DNA of 64,000 bases, taken from contig NZ_JASJUU010000001.1 in NCBI RefSeq assembly GCF_030125375.1, positions 1 through 64,000 of the forward strand, written 5' to 3'. The notes under the pieces were generated by a model. The model did no database searches and was not told the origin of the DNA. It saw nothing but the letters and a program-made list of their open reading frames with translations. A program made the translations under genes and the position numbers. Position 1 is the first letter of the stretch. Each line of letters starts with the position of its first letter. Positions 8,033 through 17,422 of the stretch are shown here, piece by piece. The stretch comes from Pseudoalteromonas umbrosa (GTDB lineage: Bacteria > Pseudomonadota > Gammaproteobacteria > Enterobacterales > Alteromonadaceae).

Positions 8033-9127
8033 ATGCGTATTCTGCAAAGTGTTATTTTATCATGGCTCCTTATCTTGTCGATAAATGTACAAGCTGAGCG
8101 AATTAAAGATGTCAGTGTTGTGGAAGGAGTTAGGAGCAACCAACTCATCGGTTATGGTCTTGTGGTGGGTTTACCTGGTACCGGTGAGCAAAGCCGATTT
8201 ACTGAACAAAGTTTTAAAGCGATGCTAAATAGCTTTGGTATTACTTTGCCTGGTAACTTAAAACCAAAGATTAAAAATGTTGCTGCTGTAGCTGTCCATG
8301 CTGAATTACCGCCTTTTGTTAAACCAGGACAAAGTATTGATGTAACAGTATCGTCAATTGGTAGCGCTGGAAGTTTGAGAGGCGGTACATTGTTACAAAC
8401 ATTTTTAAAAGGTGTAGATGGTAATGTTTATGCAATAGCGCAGGGCAGTATGATCGTCGGTGGTTTAGGTGCGGAGGGGTTAGATGGCAGTCGAGTAGTC
8501 ATTAATACGCCGACTGTGGGCCGAATTCCTAACGGCGCAATGGTTGAACGAGCAGTTAAGAGCCCGTTTACACAGGGAGACCATATTACATTTAATTTAA
8601 ATCGACCTGATTTTACAACAGCGAAGCGTTTAGCCGACAGAATCAACGAATTAGTTGGTCCAAATAGCGCCAGCGCATTAGATGCCGCCTCTGTGAGAGT
8701 TATAGCTCCTAGAGATCCATCACAGCGAGTTGCTTATTTGTCCACTTTGGAAAACTTGGAGTTTAAGCCAGCAGATACCTCGGCAAAAATCATAGTTAAC
8801 TCTAGAACAGGGACTATTGTAATTGGTAAAGATGTCAAACTTCAGCCTGCTGCTATAACGCACGGTGGTTTGACAGTCACGATTGCGGAGCAAACGAATG
8901 TATCACAGCCTCAGCCTTTGACAGATGCAGATGCTGTTGTGACGCAACAGAGCATTGTTGATGTTGATCAAGATGATTCTCGAGCATTTGTATTTGATCC
9001 CGGTAGTAGCTTAGATGATTTAGTTCGTGCCATTAATGCAGTCGGTGCAGCACCGGGCGATTTAATGGCCATATTAGAAGCGCTGAAAGAAGCAGGCGCA
9101 ATTCATGGTCAATTAGTCGTCATATAG
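8033..9127 (+). CDS. flgI: Flagellar P-ring protein FlgI
   Basis: FlgI forms the P ring in the periplasm around the rod. The 364-residue product has a Sec signal peptide with a likely cut after VQA at residue 21, followed by [20 protein letters not shown] and [12 protein letters not shown], which are family hallmarks. The end, [20 protein letters not shown], is also typical. I chose ATG 8033 because AGGAAG lies upstream; an in-frame TTG at 8027 overlaps that site. A terminator follows. Confidence 0.97.
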   Translation: MRILQSVILSWLLILSINVQAERIKDVSVVEGVRSNQLIGYGLVVGLPGTGEQSRFTEQSFKAMLNSFGITLPGNLKPKIKNVAAVAVHAELPPFVKPGQSIDVTVSSIGSAGSLRGGTLLQTFLKGVDGNVYAIAQGSMIVGGLGAEGLDGSRVVINTPTVGRIPNGAMVERAVKSPFTQGDHITFNLNRPDFTTAKRLADRINELVGPNSASALDAASVRVIAPRDPSQRVAYLSTLENLEFKPADTSAKIIVNSRTGTIVIGKDVKLQPAAITHGGLTVTIAEQTNVSQPQPLTDADAVVTQQSIVDVDQDDSRAFVFDPGSSLDDLVRAINAVGAAPGDLMAILEALKEAGAIHGQLVVI

Positions 9128-9150
9128 TTTTATTTATAATCAATAAGATA

Positions 9151-9176
9151 GCCTCAATGTTTTGAGGCTTTTTTTT
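9151..9176 (+). terminator. Terminator after flgI
   Basis: GCCTCAA and TTGAGGC pair around a TGTT loop, followed by a run of eight T. The T-run abuts the sigma-54 element of flgJ. Confidence 0.9.
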
Positions 9177-9191
9177 GGCCCAGTATTTGCA
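9175..9191 (+). promoter_or_regulatory. Sigma-54 promoter of flgJKL
   Basis: TTGGCCCAGTATTTGCA has GG (9177-9178) and GC (9189-9190) ten bases apart and is close to consensus. The start of transcription would be near 9202, upstream of flgJ. Confidence 0.85.
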
Positions 9192-9229
9192 TTGCTAACA
9201 CTATCTGTTTTAACGACGTGTTTTTGACC

Positions 9230-10222
9230 ATGAATACTGATCCTACACACAATCAAAGTTTTTTTGATTTAAACAACCTGAACTCACTGAGACAGGATGC
9301 ATTAAAAAGTGCAGGGGATGGTGATGCGTCAAAGCAGGCGTTAAAAAAGGCTGCGGAGCAGTTTGAGTCAATCTTTACGCAAATGCTATTGAGCAGCATG
9401 CGTAAGGCAAATGAAGCATTCGAAGACAAAGATAGCCCTTTCAATTCGAGCAGTGTTAAATTTTACCGCGACATGCATGATCAGCAAATGGCACTAGAGC
9501 TGTCAGGTAAAGGTAGTTTAGGTTTAGCGGATTTGATTGTTCAGCAACTTTCTCCGCAAAAAGATGGTTATATGCCTTCCTCAGTTATTCGTACTGGGGC
9601 GGAGATCCAAAGCGATAAAATAGCCGGTGGCCAAGCTCCACATAAAAATACCCCAGACAGCACTGAATTGACTACGTCAGCACCTTCCGAGATTGCTCAA
9701 CAGCAGCAAACTGATCCTCAAGCTTTTGAAAGCCCAGAAGAGTTTATCAATACTTTGTGGGGTTACGCTAAGTCAGCTGCTGAAAAAATTGGGCTAAACC
9801 CTGCTGTTATGGTGGCACAAGCTGCTTTAGAAACTGGTTGGGGCAAGCATGTTATTTCAAAACCTGATGGTAATAGCAGTTTTAACTTATTTAATATCAA
9901 GGCGGATAGCCGCTGGACAGGAGATAGTGCCAGTAAAATGACACTTGAATTTGAACAGGGCTTACCTGTTAAAAAACAAGCAAACTTTCGCGCTTACGAG
10001 TCACTGAAAGACAGTTTCAGTGATTATGTAAACTTTTTACAGTCTAACCCTCGTTACGAAGATGCATTGAAAAAAGTTGCTAAACCGAGTGATTACCTAG
10101 ATGCCTTGCAGCAAGCTGGATATGCGACCGACCCAAATTATGCGAACAAAATTAAAAATGTATTAGGTGGAAGTCATTTTCAATCGGCTTTGTCTTCGTT
10201 TATACGTCAAGGAGTAAACTAA
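9230..10222 (+). CDS. flgJ: Flagellar rod-assembly protein / beta-N-acetylglucosaminidase FlgJ
   Basis: FlgJ acts in the periplasm. Its N-terminal domain helps rod assembly, and its C-terminal domain cuts peptidoglycan so that the rod can pass. The product is 330 residues. The rod-binding part (about 20-100) contains AAEQFESIFTQMLLSSMRKA. A Gln/Ser-rich linker follows. The hydrolase domain (about 165-315) contains AQAALETGWGKHVI, with the catalytic Glu near residue 201. An in-frame GTG at 9218 is an alternative start; ATG 9230 is preferred, but neither has a strong ribosome site. flgK follows after one base. Confidence 0.95.
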   Translation: MNTDPTHNQSFFDLNNLNSLRQDALKSAGDGDASKQALKKAAEQFESIFTQMLLSSMRKANEAFEDKDSPFNSSSVKFYRDMHDQQMALELSGKGSLGLADLIVQQLSPQKDGYMPSSVIRTGAEIQSDKIAGGQAPHKNTPDSTELTTSAPSEIAQQQQTDPQAFESPEEFINTLWGYAKSAAEKIGLNPAVMVAQAALETGWGKHVISKPDGNSSFNLFNIKADSRWTGDSASKMTLEFEQGLPVKKQANFRAYESLKDSFSDYVNFLQSNPRYEDALKKVAKPSDYLDALQQAGYATDPNYANKIKNVLGGSHFQSALSSFIRQGVN

Positions 10223-10223
10223 G

Positions 10224-12254
10224 ATGTCTTTTAATTTAATGAACATTGGCACTTCTGGCGTTAGAGCAAGTAGTGAGTTACTGCAAACGACCAGTAAAAA
10301 TATCGCCAACTTAAACACAGTCGGATATATCAGGGAGCGTACAGAGCACGCGACCATGATAGGCAATCAAGTAGGGCGTGGAGAAACTGTCAGACTGTTA
10401 AATGAGTTTGCGCAAAAGCAGTTGTATAGAGATATATCTAGTCAGTCTTATTATAATCAGTTTGTTACTGAGTCAACGCGTGTTGATACCTTGTTCGGCG
10501 AGGATTCCAACAACTTAAACTCGAGTATTAACTCCTTATTTAATAATTTACAAGAAGCAATGAATTTGCCTTCCTCAACAGTGACTCGCTCATTATTTTT
10601 AACAGACGCGCAAAATATGATTGATCAGATGGATCGTTTGTCGGGTATTGTGTTTGATCAAAACAATATAGTGAATGAGCAATTGTCGATATATTCGCAA
10701 GAGGCAAATAATTTAATTCAGAAAATAAGCGATTTAAATGGACAGGTTGGTGCACTTAATGCGAACCCAGATAATGATAATGCTAATTCTGTACTCAATG
10801 AACGAGACCAAGCGATCAAAGATCTTTCTGAATTAGTTGATATTGAAACATTGGATGGTTCTAACGGTGAAAAGCTAGTCTTTTTGGGGTCTGGCCAGGC
10901 CGTCGTGATGGAAAACGGCAGTTTCAATCTATTTTCATTGGATGGTGATCCTGACCCCAATAAAAAGGAATTGAAGCTCGATATTACAGAGGGCGCTGCA
11001 ATTGCTCTAGCTGTCGATCAAACAAAGTTACAGGGAAAAATTGGTGGGCTTTTGGCATTTCGAGATGAAATCCTGATCCCTGCACAAAACCAACTTGGTC
11101 AAATAGCACTTTCCTTAGCAGATGCTTTTAATCAACAAAACAAACTGGGCATGGATCTAGATGGTAACTTGGGAGGGAATATATTTACTATTCCGACGAC
11201 TGCGGGTTATCCACACAGCAGTAACACAAGTACAACTCAGCTAAATGCTACATTAGAAGCTGGTCAAGGTAAGCAGATCCCTGCAACAGATTTTAGAGTC
11301 ACTTATAATGCAGGTAACGTCACGATTGCTGCAATTGATGCTCAGGGAAATACTATTGGTAACGCCACTACCGTCCCTTATACTGCACCTTTAAATTCTC
11401 AAACTGTTACCCCGACAGGGGCTGAACTATTTGGTTTGGAAATTAACTTCACAGATGTGAATGGTGCTGCAGCTTTACCTAACGACGGAGATATATTTGA
11501 TATCAAGCTGAATTCTGCGGCTGCAGGCACATTGTCTCTAGCCACGGATAGACCTGAAAGCCTTGCTTTGGCTTCTCCTGTTCGTACAGAGTCTTCAGCG
11601 AATAATGTTAGTAACGCGACTATTTCTGTGGGAATGGTTACTAATACTGATCCCGCAAGCAGTAACTTTTCTGCGACTACGCCTCCTACTTTTACTAATG
11701 GCACAATTACGTTGGTGAAAACAGGTAACCCTGATGAATATCAAATAACAGATGCTAGCGGAACGACAACATTTACAGCACCCGCACCGCGAGAGAATAT
11801 TTTAGCTGCGGCGGGTGGCGCATTTGCGGCTTATGGTTTTGATTTTGATATTGATGGCGAGCCTGCAACAGGTGATACGTACGTTATTGAGTTCAATGAA
11901 GGCGGGTTTGATGATAACCGTAACGGACTCTTATTAAGCGAGCTTCAATCAGGAGAACTTGTCAGACAAAATGTAGTGACAACAGCAGTTGCAGATAATT
12001 TGAAGACGTTTAATGAAGCTTATGCCGGTTTGGTGACAGAAATAGGTGTAGTGGCAAACCAAGCGAAAACAAATGGGGCCGCATATGATGCACTTGCTGC
12101 GCAATCTGAAGCCTGGTTTGAGTCAGTGGCTGGCGTAAATTTAGATGAAGAAGCAGCAAATTTATTACGTTTTCAACAATCTTATTCTGCTGCGGCACAA
12201 ATATTGAGTGCTGCCAGAACTGTTTTTGACACTTTACTTAGTGCAGCGAGGTAA
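10224..12254 (+). CDS. flgK: Flagellar hook-associated protein 1 FlgK
   Basis: FlgK is the first hook-filament junction protein. At 676 residues it is clearly longer than the enteric form (about 550), the excess lying in the beta-rich centre (roughly residues 330-560). The N-terminus has TTSKNIANLNTVGYIRERTE and the C-terminus has NLDEEAANLLRFQQSYSAAA, both typical of the family. It starts one base after flgJ and is followed two bases later by flgL. Confidence 0.96.
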   Translation: MSFNLMNIGTSGVRASSELLQTTSKNIANLNTVGYIRERTEHATMIGNQVGRGETVRLLNEFAQKQLYRDISSQSYYNQFVTESTRVDTLFGEDSNNLNSSINSLFNNLQEAMNLPSSTVTRSLFLTDAQNMIDQMDRLSGIVFDQNNIVNEQLSIYSQEANNLIQKISDLNGQVGALNANPDNDNANSVLNERDQAIKDLSELVDIETLDGSNGEKLVFLGSGQAVVMENGSFNLFSLDGDPDPNKKELKLDITEGAAIALAVDQTKLQGKIGGLLAFRDEILIPAQNQLGQIALSLADAFNQQNKLGMDLDGNLGGNIFTIPTTAGYPHSSNTSTTQLNATLEAGQGKQIPATDFRVTYNAGNVTIAAIDAQGNTIGNATTVPYTAPLNSQTVTPTGAELFGLEINFTDVNGAAALPNDGDIFDIKLNSAAAGTLSLATDRPESLALASPVRTESSANNVSNATISVGMVTNTDPASSNFSATTPPTFTNGTITLVKTGNPDEYQITDASGTTTFTAPAPRENILAAAGGAFAAYGFDFDIDGEPATGDTYVIEFNEGGFDDNRNGLLLSELQSGELVRQNVVTTAVADNLKTFNEAYAGLVTEIGVVANQAKTNGAAYDALAAQSEAWFESVAGVNLDEEAANLLRFQQSYSAAAQILSAARTVFDTLLSAAR

Positions 12255-12256
12255 TT

Positions 12257-13501
12257 ATGCGTTTATCTCATAATATGATTTTTAAGAATAACTTGAATTC
12301 TATTTTAAACAGTCAACAAGAAGTCAATAAGTCGATGAATCAAGTTAATACGCAAAAGCGTGTATTATCGGCATCTGATGATCCCTCTGCAATGGCAAGG
12401 TCCTTACTGTATTCTGATAAAATTCAAACTAACGAGCAGTACTCGAAAAACCTGACCATGCTTAAGAGTCGTCTTGATACGCAAGAGGGTGTATTAGATA
12501 ATATTAAAGACTCACTGACTCGTTCTATTGAATTGACAGTGAATGCGGGTAATGGCTCTTTAACTTCACCAGATAAATCAGCATTATCTGAAGAGCTTGA
12601 ATCGATAAAAACAGCTGTTTTAGAGCTGATGAATTCTAAAACTGAAGACGGGCGCTATATTTTCTCTGGTTATCAAGATAATACTCGAACATACGAATAC
12701 GATAGTAACAATAATCGATATGCTTACAGCGGTGACCAAGGTCAACATAAGATAAAAGTGGCTGAAGGTGTTGAGATTAAATCAAGTGATAATGGGTATG
12801 ATGTTTTTGAGAGCGTAGAACAACGGTTAAATGTTACGAGCAATACAGCTACGCCTTCGGGCGGTATAGTAAGTTCAGACGTATATGTTACCCAGCAAGG
12901 TCCATTTGATTTATTTCATAAAGCAAATTACAACCCAGACCCTACGGCACCAGCGACAAGAAATGAATTCCAACTTGAATTAAATGGAACAACAACTCCA
13001 CCAAGTTACAGATTGATGCAAGGCGCAACAGTATTTGATTCGGGTACGTACACTGAAAATAATATTCAAGTAGCTGGAATGGAGTTCAGTTTTACAGGGA
13101 CTGCGGGTGCTGCTGATACAATTACATTTGAACTTGAAGCGCCTCAAAAAGACAATGTGTTAAATACTTTAGATAACTTAATAACCGCTGTACAAGATCC
13201 TAATTTGTCTGACAAAGATTATCGTCAAGTTTTAGCTGACTCAATGATTGGGTTAGAAAATGCAAAAAATAGGGTGTCTCAAATTCAATCTGGATTAGGT
13301 GGAAGGATGAACACTGCGACACGGATCACTGAAGCAAATATAGATTTAGATATTAATAATAAAATATCGAGAGCGGATCTGATCGAGCTAGATATGGCTG
13401 AAGCGATCACTGAGCTCACCAAACACGAAACTCAGCTTCAAGCATCGCAAGCAACATATGGACGATTGTCCAACTTATCATTACTTGATTATATTCGATA
13501 A
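12257..13501 (+). CDS. flgL: Flagellar hook-associated protein 3 FlgL
   Basis: FlgL is the second junction protein and carries the filament. The 414-residue protein begins MRLSHNMIFKNNLNSILNSQ, shows the flagellin-like block KRVLSASDDPSAMARSLLYS near residue 33 and ends with the helix ELDMAEAITELTKHETQLQA. The centre has a beta-rich insertion, making it longer than the enteric protein (about 320). It is the last gene of the third block, and a terminator starts three bases after the stop. Confidence 0.96.
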   Translation: MRLSHNMIFKNNLNSILNSQQEVNKSMNQVNTQKRVLSASDDPSAMARSLLYSDKIQTNEQYSKNLTMLKSRLDTQEGVLDNIKDSLTRSIELTVNAGNGSLTSPDKSALSEELESIKTAVLELMNSKTEDGRYIFSGYQDNTRTYEYDSNNNRYAYSGDQGQHKIKVAEGVEIKSSDNGYDVFESVEQRLNVTSNTATPSGGIVSSDVYVTQQGPFDLFHKANYNPDPTAPATRNEFQLELNGTTTPPSYRLMQGATVFDSGTYTENNIQVAGMEFSFTGTAGAADTITFELEAPQKDNVLNTLDNLITAVQDPNLSDKDYRQVLADSMIGLENAKNRVSQIQSGLGGRMNTATRITEANIDLDINNKISRADLIELDMAEAITELTKHETQLQASQATYGRLSNLSLLDYIR

Positions 13502-13503
13502 TT

Positions 13504-13533
13504 AAAAGCCGTCAGTAACTTGACGGCTTTTTT
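13504..13533 (+). terminator. Terminator after flgL
   Basis: AAAAGCCGTCA and TGACGGCTTTT pair around a short loop and are followed by T residues. It closes flgJKL. Confidence 0.9.
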
Positions 13534-13712
13534 GTTTATAGGCCTTAAAAAATCAAGTTTTTTTACTAACCAACTGAACTTCATAAGTAAACTTACCCAG
13601 TAGTAATAAACTATTGCAAACGGAAACTTCTTTCCCATCTAATACATAGCTCACTTTAATTGATTTAAATCACTTTAAATTCAATATCTTAAAAAAAATA
13701 TCAAAAAAATTC

Positions 13713-13739
13713 TAAAGGAAACTTTTTGCCGTCCGATAA
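13713..13739 (+). promoter_or_regulatory. Sigma-28 (FliA) promoter of flagellin 1
   Basis: TAAA at 13713-13716 and TCCGATAA at 13732-13739 are 15 bases apart. The FliA consensus is TAAA-N15-GCCGATAA, so only one base of the -10 differs. The flagellin start is about 95 bases downstream. The rest of 13534-13833 is A/T-rich and holds no gene. Confidence 0.8.
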
Positions 13740-13833
13740 CTTAATTAACCAAGCCGGACAGTTTAAATAACTCGAAGGTCATGAGAGTTACAAGTTTGAG
13801 AGTAAGTACTCAGTTTACAGTGGGAGAATTACC

Positions 13834-14793
13834 ATGGCACTTTATGTAAATACTAACGTAAGTTCATTGAATGCTCAAAGACAACTAAGCAATTCAGGCA
13901 ACTCATTAGACGTTTCGTTTAAACGTCTATCATCAGGCTTCCGAATCAACAGCGCAGCTGATGATGCGGCAGGTCTACAAATTTCTGACCGTTTAACATC
14001 ACAGATTAACGGTCTAAACCAAGGTAACCGTAACGCAAACGACGGTATTTCATTAGCACAAACAGCTGAAGGTGCAATGGATGAGGTAACGTCAATGTTC
14101 CAGCGTATCCGTACTTTGGCGCAACAGGCTTCGAATGGTTCAAATACAGACGAAGACCGATTGGCGATTCAAGAAGAAATTCGTTCATTATCGGCAGAAG
14201 TTAACCGTGTAGCGGCAGATACTACTTTCGGTGGTCAAAACCTATTAGATGGTACGTATGAAGCGAGCTTCCAAGTCGGTGCTGATGCAGTACAAACAAT
14301 CGGCTTTAGTATGAAAAATGTTGCCGGCACGGCAAATGATATCTCTACTAATGGCGGGTTTACGCTATCAGGGATTGCAGGTGTTGCCAGTGCAATCGCT
14401 AAAAATGACTTGTCAGGCTTAGCTAGTGGCGTTAGTGCAATTTCAGGCGCATCTAATGACTTTACTTTTAGTGACACATTCCAAGCTGGGTCTATCAGTG
14501 TATCTTCACAAGCAAATGCACAGGCTGTTTTAGCTGGTATGGACGCGTTGATTGCTGTAGTAGATAAAAAACGTGCGGAATTAGGTGCGGTTCAAAACCG
14601 ATTCCAGTCAACTATTCGTAACCAGTCGAATATTGCTGAAAACCTATCAGCTGCAAAATCTCGTATTAAAGATACTGATTTTGCTACAGAAACAGCATCA
14701 CTAACTAAGATGCAGATTCTACAACAGGCTAGCCAAACAATCTTAAGTCAGGCTAATCAACGTCCGCAAGCTGCATTGAGTCTATTAGGTTAA
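13834..14793 (+). CDS. Polar flagellin 1
   Basis: This is a filament subunit exported through the flagellar type III system. The 319-residue protein has the conserved N-terminal D0/D1 region ([13 protein letters not shown], then [20 protein letters not shown]) and the C-terminal D1/D0 region ending QRPQAALSLLG. The variable centre is short and Ser/Ala/Gly-rich, a plausible target for O-glycosylation. A sigma-28 promoter lies upstream. It shares a 170-base tract (14458-14627) without any difference with flagellin 3. Confidence 0.97.
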   Translation: MALYVNTNVSSLNAQRQLSNSGNSLDVSFKRLSSGFRINSAADDAAGLQISDRLTSQINGLNQGNRNANDGISLAQTAEGAMDEVTSMFQRIRTLAQQASNGSNTDEDRLAIQEEIRSLSAEVNRVAADTTFGGQNLLDGTYEASFQVGADAVQTIGFSMKNVAGTANDISTNGGFTLSGIAGVASAIAKNDLSGLASGVSAISGASNDFTFSDTFQAGSISVSSQANAQAVLAGMDALIAVVDKKRAELGAVQNRFQSTIRNQSNIAENLSAAKSRIKDTDFATETASLTKMQILQQASQTILSQANQRPQAALSLLG

Positions 14794-14826
14794 TAAAAGT
14801 AGAAATTAGGTAAGCGGAGGAAGAAG

Positions 14827-14922
14827 ATGGTGTCTGTGCTTGATGGGGTATTAACACAGACACCGGAATTGGATGGTAAAGCGGAGGAGCTTATAATCCA
14901 AAACAGTTCATGTTTTCAATGA
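14827..14922 (+). CDS. Candidate small ORF (31 residues) in the flagellin 1-2 spacer
   Basis: An ATG at 14827 is preceded by GGAGGA five bases upstream, a very strong ribosome site, and the frame runs for 31 codons to TGA at 14920. The sequence GGTGTCTGTG (14829-14838) and its exact inverse CACAGACACC (14855-14864) form a 10-pair hairpin at the very start of the frame. The peptide resembles nothing I know. The ribosome site resembles those of the flagellins (AAGCGGAGG), so this may also be a decayed copy of a flagellin leader. Confidence 0.25.
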   Translation: MVSVLDGVLTQTPELDGKAEELIIQNSSCFQ

Positions 14923-14995
14923 ACACCTTAATGTTAGCACTTTCCGTGCCAATATTTAGAATAAAATATTGACACTCACTCTCAAACTTTTATAA

Positions 14996-15019
14996 AAGGA
15001 GGCAGTAGCCTCCTTTTTT
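14996..15019 (+). terminator. Terminator between flagellins 1 and 2
   Basis: AAGGAGGC and GCCTCCTT pair around AGTA and are followed by five T. Confidence 0.9.
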
Positions 15020-15099
15020 ATCGTCCAAACAAATTTAAATATTTATTTTTCAATGTTTTGGCGTTTTTATCCAGAAAAGGTCAAAAAACAAAATTTAAA

Positions 15100-15117
15100 T
15101 TGGCATATTGTTTGCTT
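15100..15117 (+). promoter_or_regulatory. Sigma-54 promoter of flagellin 2
   Basis: TTGGCATATTGTTTGCTT has GG (15102-15103) and GC (15114-15115) ten bases apart. Flagellin 2 starts about 140 bases downstream, leaving a long leader. It is the only one of the first three flagellins with this promoter class. Confidence 0.85.
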
Positions 15118-15255
15118 TTACTTATTCAAACTTTGATTAGTTGTGCAAGTGGCAGTTTATTGCCCCATCGCAAAAAATGTTTTCGCGATTAGAACTGACC
15201 TCTTGTGCGCAATAATTGCTCTGATTTCAGAGCATTTGAATAGAGAGAGTGAATC

Positions 15256-16218
15256 ATGGCTTTATTTGTAAATACTAATGTAAGCTCGCTGAATGCACAG
15301 AGACAGTTGCAGCAGTCGGGTGTTGAACTAGATACATCGTTTAAAAGATTATCTTCAGGTCTTCGTATTAACAGTGCAGCAGATGACGCTGCTGGTCTTC
15401 AAATTTCTGACCGCTTGCAATCGCAAATTTTAGGTTTGAATCAAGGTAACCGAAATGCAAACGATGGTATTTCACTAGCGCAAACCGCTGAAGGTGCAAT
15501 GGATGAAATCACGTCAATGTTTCAACGTATTCGAACTTTGTCACAACAAGCGGCGAATGGCTCAAATACAGATGAAGACCGTCTAGCAATACAAGAAGAG
15601 ATCCGTCAATTGGCTGCGGAAGTTAACCGAGTCGCTTCAGACACTACTTTTGGTGGGCAGAACTTGCTTGATGGCTCATATTCAGCAAACTTCCAAGTGG
15701 GTGCTGATGCAGTACAAACAATCGGCTTTAGTATGCAATATGTTGGTGAGACAGCAAACTCAATGGTTGCTAATGGTGGTTTCACAATGTCGGGTATTGC
15801 TGGTATTGCAAGTGCAGTAGGACGAAACGATCTGTCTGGGTTGGCTGATGGTGTCAGTGCAATTTCTGGCGCGTCAAACGACTATACATTTAGTAATGTG
15901 TATCAGGCTGACACTCTTAGTGTATCTACACAAGCAAATGCACAAGCTGTTATGGCGGGAATGGATGCGATGATAGCGGTTGTAGATAAAAAGCGTTCAG
16001 AGCTTGGTGCTGTTCAAAACCGTTTCCAATCGACTATTCGAAATCAGTCAAATATTTCTGAAAACCTAGCGGCTGCAAAATCACGCATTAGAGATGCGGA
16101 CTTTGCATTAGAAACTGCTATGCTTACAAAAAATCAGATTTTACAACAAGCTAGCCAAACTATCTTGGGTCAGGCGAATCAAAGACCACAGGCTGCATTA
16201 AGTTTATTACAAGGTTAA
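15256..16218 (+). CDS. Polar flagellin 2 (sigma-54 controlled)
   Basis: This filament subunit has 320 residues and the same architecture as flagellin 1: [37 protein letters not shown] and the end QRPQAALSLLQG. It differs more from flagellins 1 and 3 than those two do from each other. Its sigma-54 promoter recalls the essential FlaA of Vibrio cholerae, which is the FlrC/sigma-54-dependent flagellin while the others use sigma-28. By analogy it may be the major or first-made flagellin; that is an inference from promoter class. Confidence 0.96.
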   Translation: MALFVNTNVSSLNAQRQLQQSGVELDTSFKRLSSGLRINSAADDAAGLQISDRLQSQILGLNQGNRNANDGISLAQTAEGAMDEITSMFQRIRTLSQQAANGSNTDEDRLAIQEEIRQLAAEVNRVASDTTFGGQNLLDGSYSANFQVGADAVQTIGFSMQYVGETANSMVANGGFTMSGIAGIASAVGRNDLSGLADGVSAISGASNDYTFSNVYQADTLSVSTQANAQAVMAGMDAMIAVVDKKRSELGAVQNRFQSTIRNQSNISENLAAAKSRIRDADFALETAMLTKNQILQQASQTILGQANQRPQAALSLLQG

Positions 16219-16252
16219 TTAAATTATTTTTTAAATTATTTGCAAATAAAGC

Positions 16253-16279
16253 TAAAGCTTTCGCTTTATCAGTCGATAG
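16253..16279 (+). promoter_or_regulatory. Probable sigma-28 promoter of flagellin 3
   Basis: TAAA at 16253-16256 and GTCGATAG at 16272-16279 are 15 bases apart. The -10 differs from GCCGATAA in two positions, so it is weaker than that of flagellin 1. The spacing and position are right for flagellin 3. Confidence 0.65.
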
Positions 16280-16316
16280 CGGAGTTAGAGAACTATAACT
16301 TTAGGACTCTAGCAAT

Positions 16317-16350
16317 CGTTAAAACAGGGTAGGGGTATCCCGTTTTAGCG
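16317..16350 (+). promoter_or_regulatory. Leader hairpin of flagellin 3
   Basis: CGTTAAAACAGGG pairs with CCCGTTTTAGCG (one bulged A, one G-U) around a G-rich loop. It lies in the 5' leader, between the sigma-28 site and the ribosome site AAGCGGAGG. There is no T-run, so it is not a terminator. It may affect stability or translation of the message. Confidence 0.4.
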
Positions 16351-16377
16351 ACCAAAATTGATAAAGCGGAGGCTATT

Positions 16378-17337
16378 ATGGCTTTATACGTAAACACCAA
16401 TGTGAGTTCTTTGAATGCGCAAAGGCAATTAAATAACTCGTCAAACTCTTTGGATGTATCATTCCAAAGGTTGTCATCTGGTACTCGTATTAATAGTGCG
16501 AAAGATGATGCAGCAGGTTTGCAAATTTCAAACCGATTAACAGGCCAGATAAATGGTCTTAATCAAGGTATTCGAAATGCAAACGATGGTATTTCACTTG
16601 CGCAAACAGCAGAAGGTGCGCTTGATGAAACAACGCAAATGTTCCAACGAATTAGAACACTTGCACAGCAAGCTTCTAACGGTTCAAATACTGATGAAGA
16701 TAGATTGGCGATCCAAGAAGAGATCCGCTCATTGTCGTCTGAGGTAAACCGAGTTGCTGCCGATACTACTTTTGGTGGTCAAAACCTATTGGATGGTACA
16801 TATGATGCCAGCTTCCAAGTAGGTGCTGATGCAGTTCAAACGATAGCATTTAGTATGCAAAATGTATCAGGTACAGCTAATGACGTAAGTGCGAACGGTG
16901 GTTTTACCTTGTCAGGTATTGCTGGTGTAGCAAGTGCGATCGCAAAAAATGATTTATCAGGTTTAGCGAGCGGCGTTAGTTCAATTTCTGGTGCGTCTAA
17001 CGACTTTACTTTTAGTGACACATTCCAAGCTGGGTCTATCAGTGTATCTTCACAAGCAAATGCACAGGCTGTTTTAGCTGGTATGGACGCGTTGATTGCT
17101 GTAGTAGATAAAAAACGTGCGGAATTAGGTGCGGTTCAAAACCGATTCCAGTCAACTATTCGTAACCAGTCTAATGTATCTGAAAACCTATCAGCTGCAC
17201 GTTCACGTATCAAAGATACTGACTTTGCCACTGAAACTGCAAGTTTGACTAAAATGCAGATACTTCAACAGGCAAGTAGTTCAATTCTGAGTCAGGCTAA
17301 CCAAAGACCTCAGGTCGCACTCTCTCTACTTGGTTAA
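16378..17337 (+). CDS. Polar flagellin 3
   Basis: This filament subunit has 319 residues, with [20 protein letters not shown] near residue 34 and the end [11 protein letters not shown]. It is closely similar to flagellin 1, and bases 17002-17171 are identical to 14458-14627, including silent positions, although flanking codons differ. This points to recent gene conversion. The start has the strong site AAGCGGAGG. flaG follows about 85 bases after its stop. Confidence 0.96.
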   Translation: MALYVNTNVSSLNAQRQLNNSSNSLDVSFQRLSSGTRINSAKDDAAGLQISNRLTGQINGLNQGIRNANDGISLAQTAEGALDETTQMFQRIRTLAQQASNGSNTDEDRLAIQEEIRSLSSEVNRVAADTTFGGQNLLDGTYDASFQVGADAVQTIAFSMQNVSGTANDVSANGGFTLSGIAGVASAIAKNDLSGLASGVSSISGASNDFTFSDTFQAGSISVSSQANAQAVLAGMDALIAVVDKKRAELGAVQNRFQSTIRNQSNVSENLSAARSRIKDTDFATETASLTKMQILQQASSSILSQANQRPQVALSLLG

Positions 17338-17353
17338 TCTGGCGTTATGGTTG

Positions 17354-17385
17354 CGTCAAGTTTGGGACAAAATACAAACTTGACG
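17354..17385. promoter_or_regulatory. Inverted repeat between flagellin 3 and flaG
   Basis: CGTCAAGTTT and AAACTTGACG are a perfect 10-base inverted repeat with a 12-base loop. There is no T-run. It could be an mRNA 3'-end structure or an operator for flaG; the sequence does not decide. Confidence 0.45.
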
Positions 17386-17422
17386 TATACTATAAATTAG
17401 GCTTGTTACTTGGAGGTGTATT

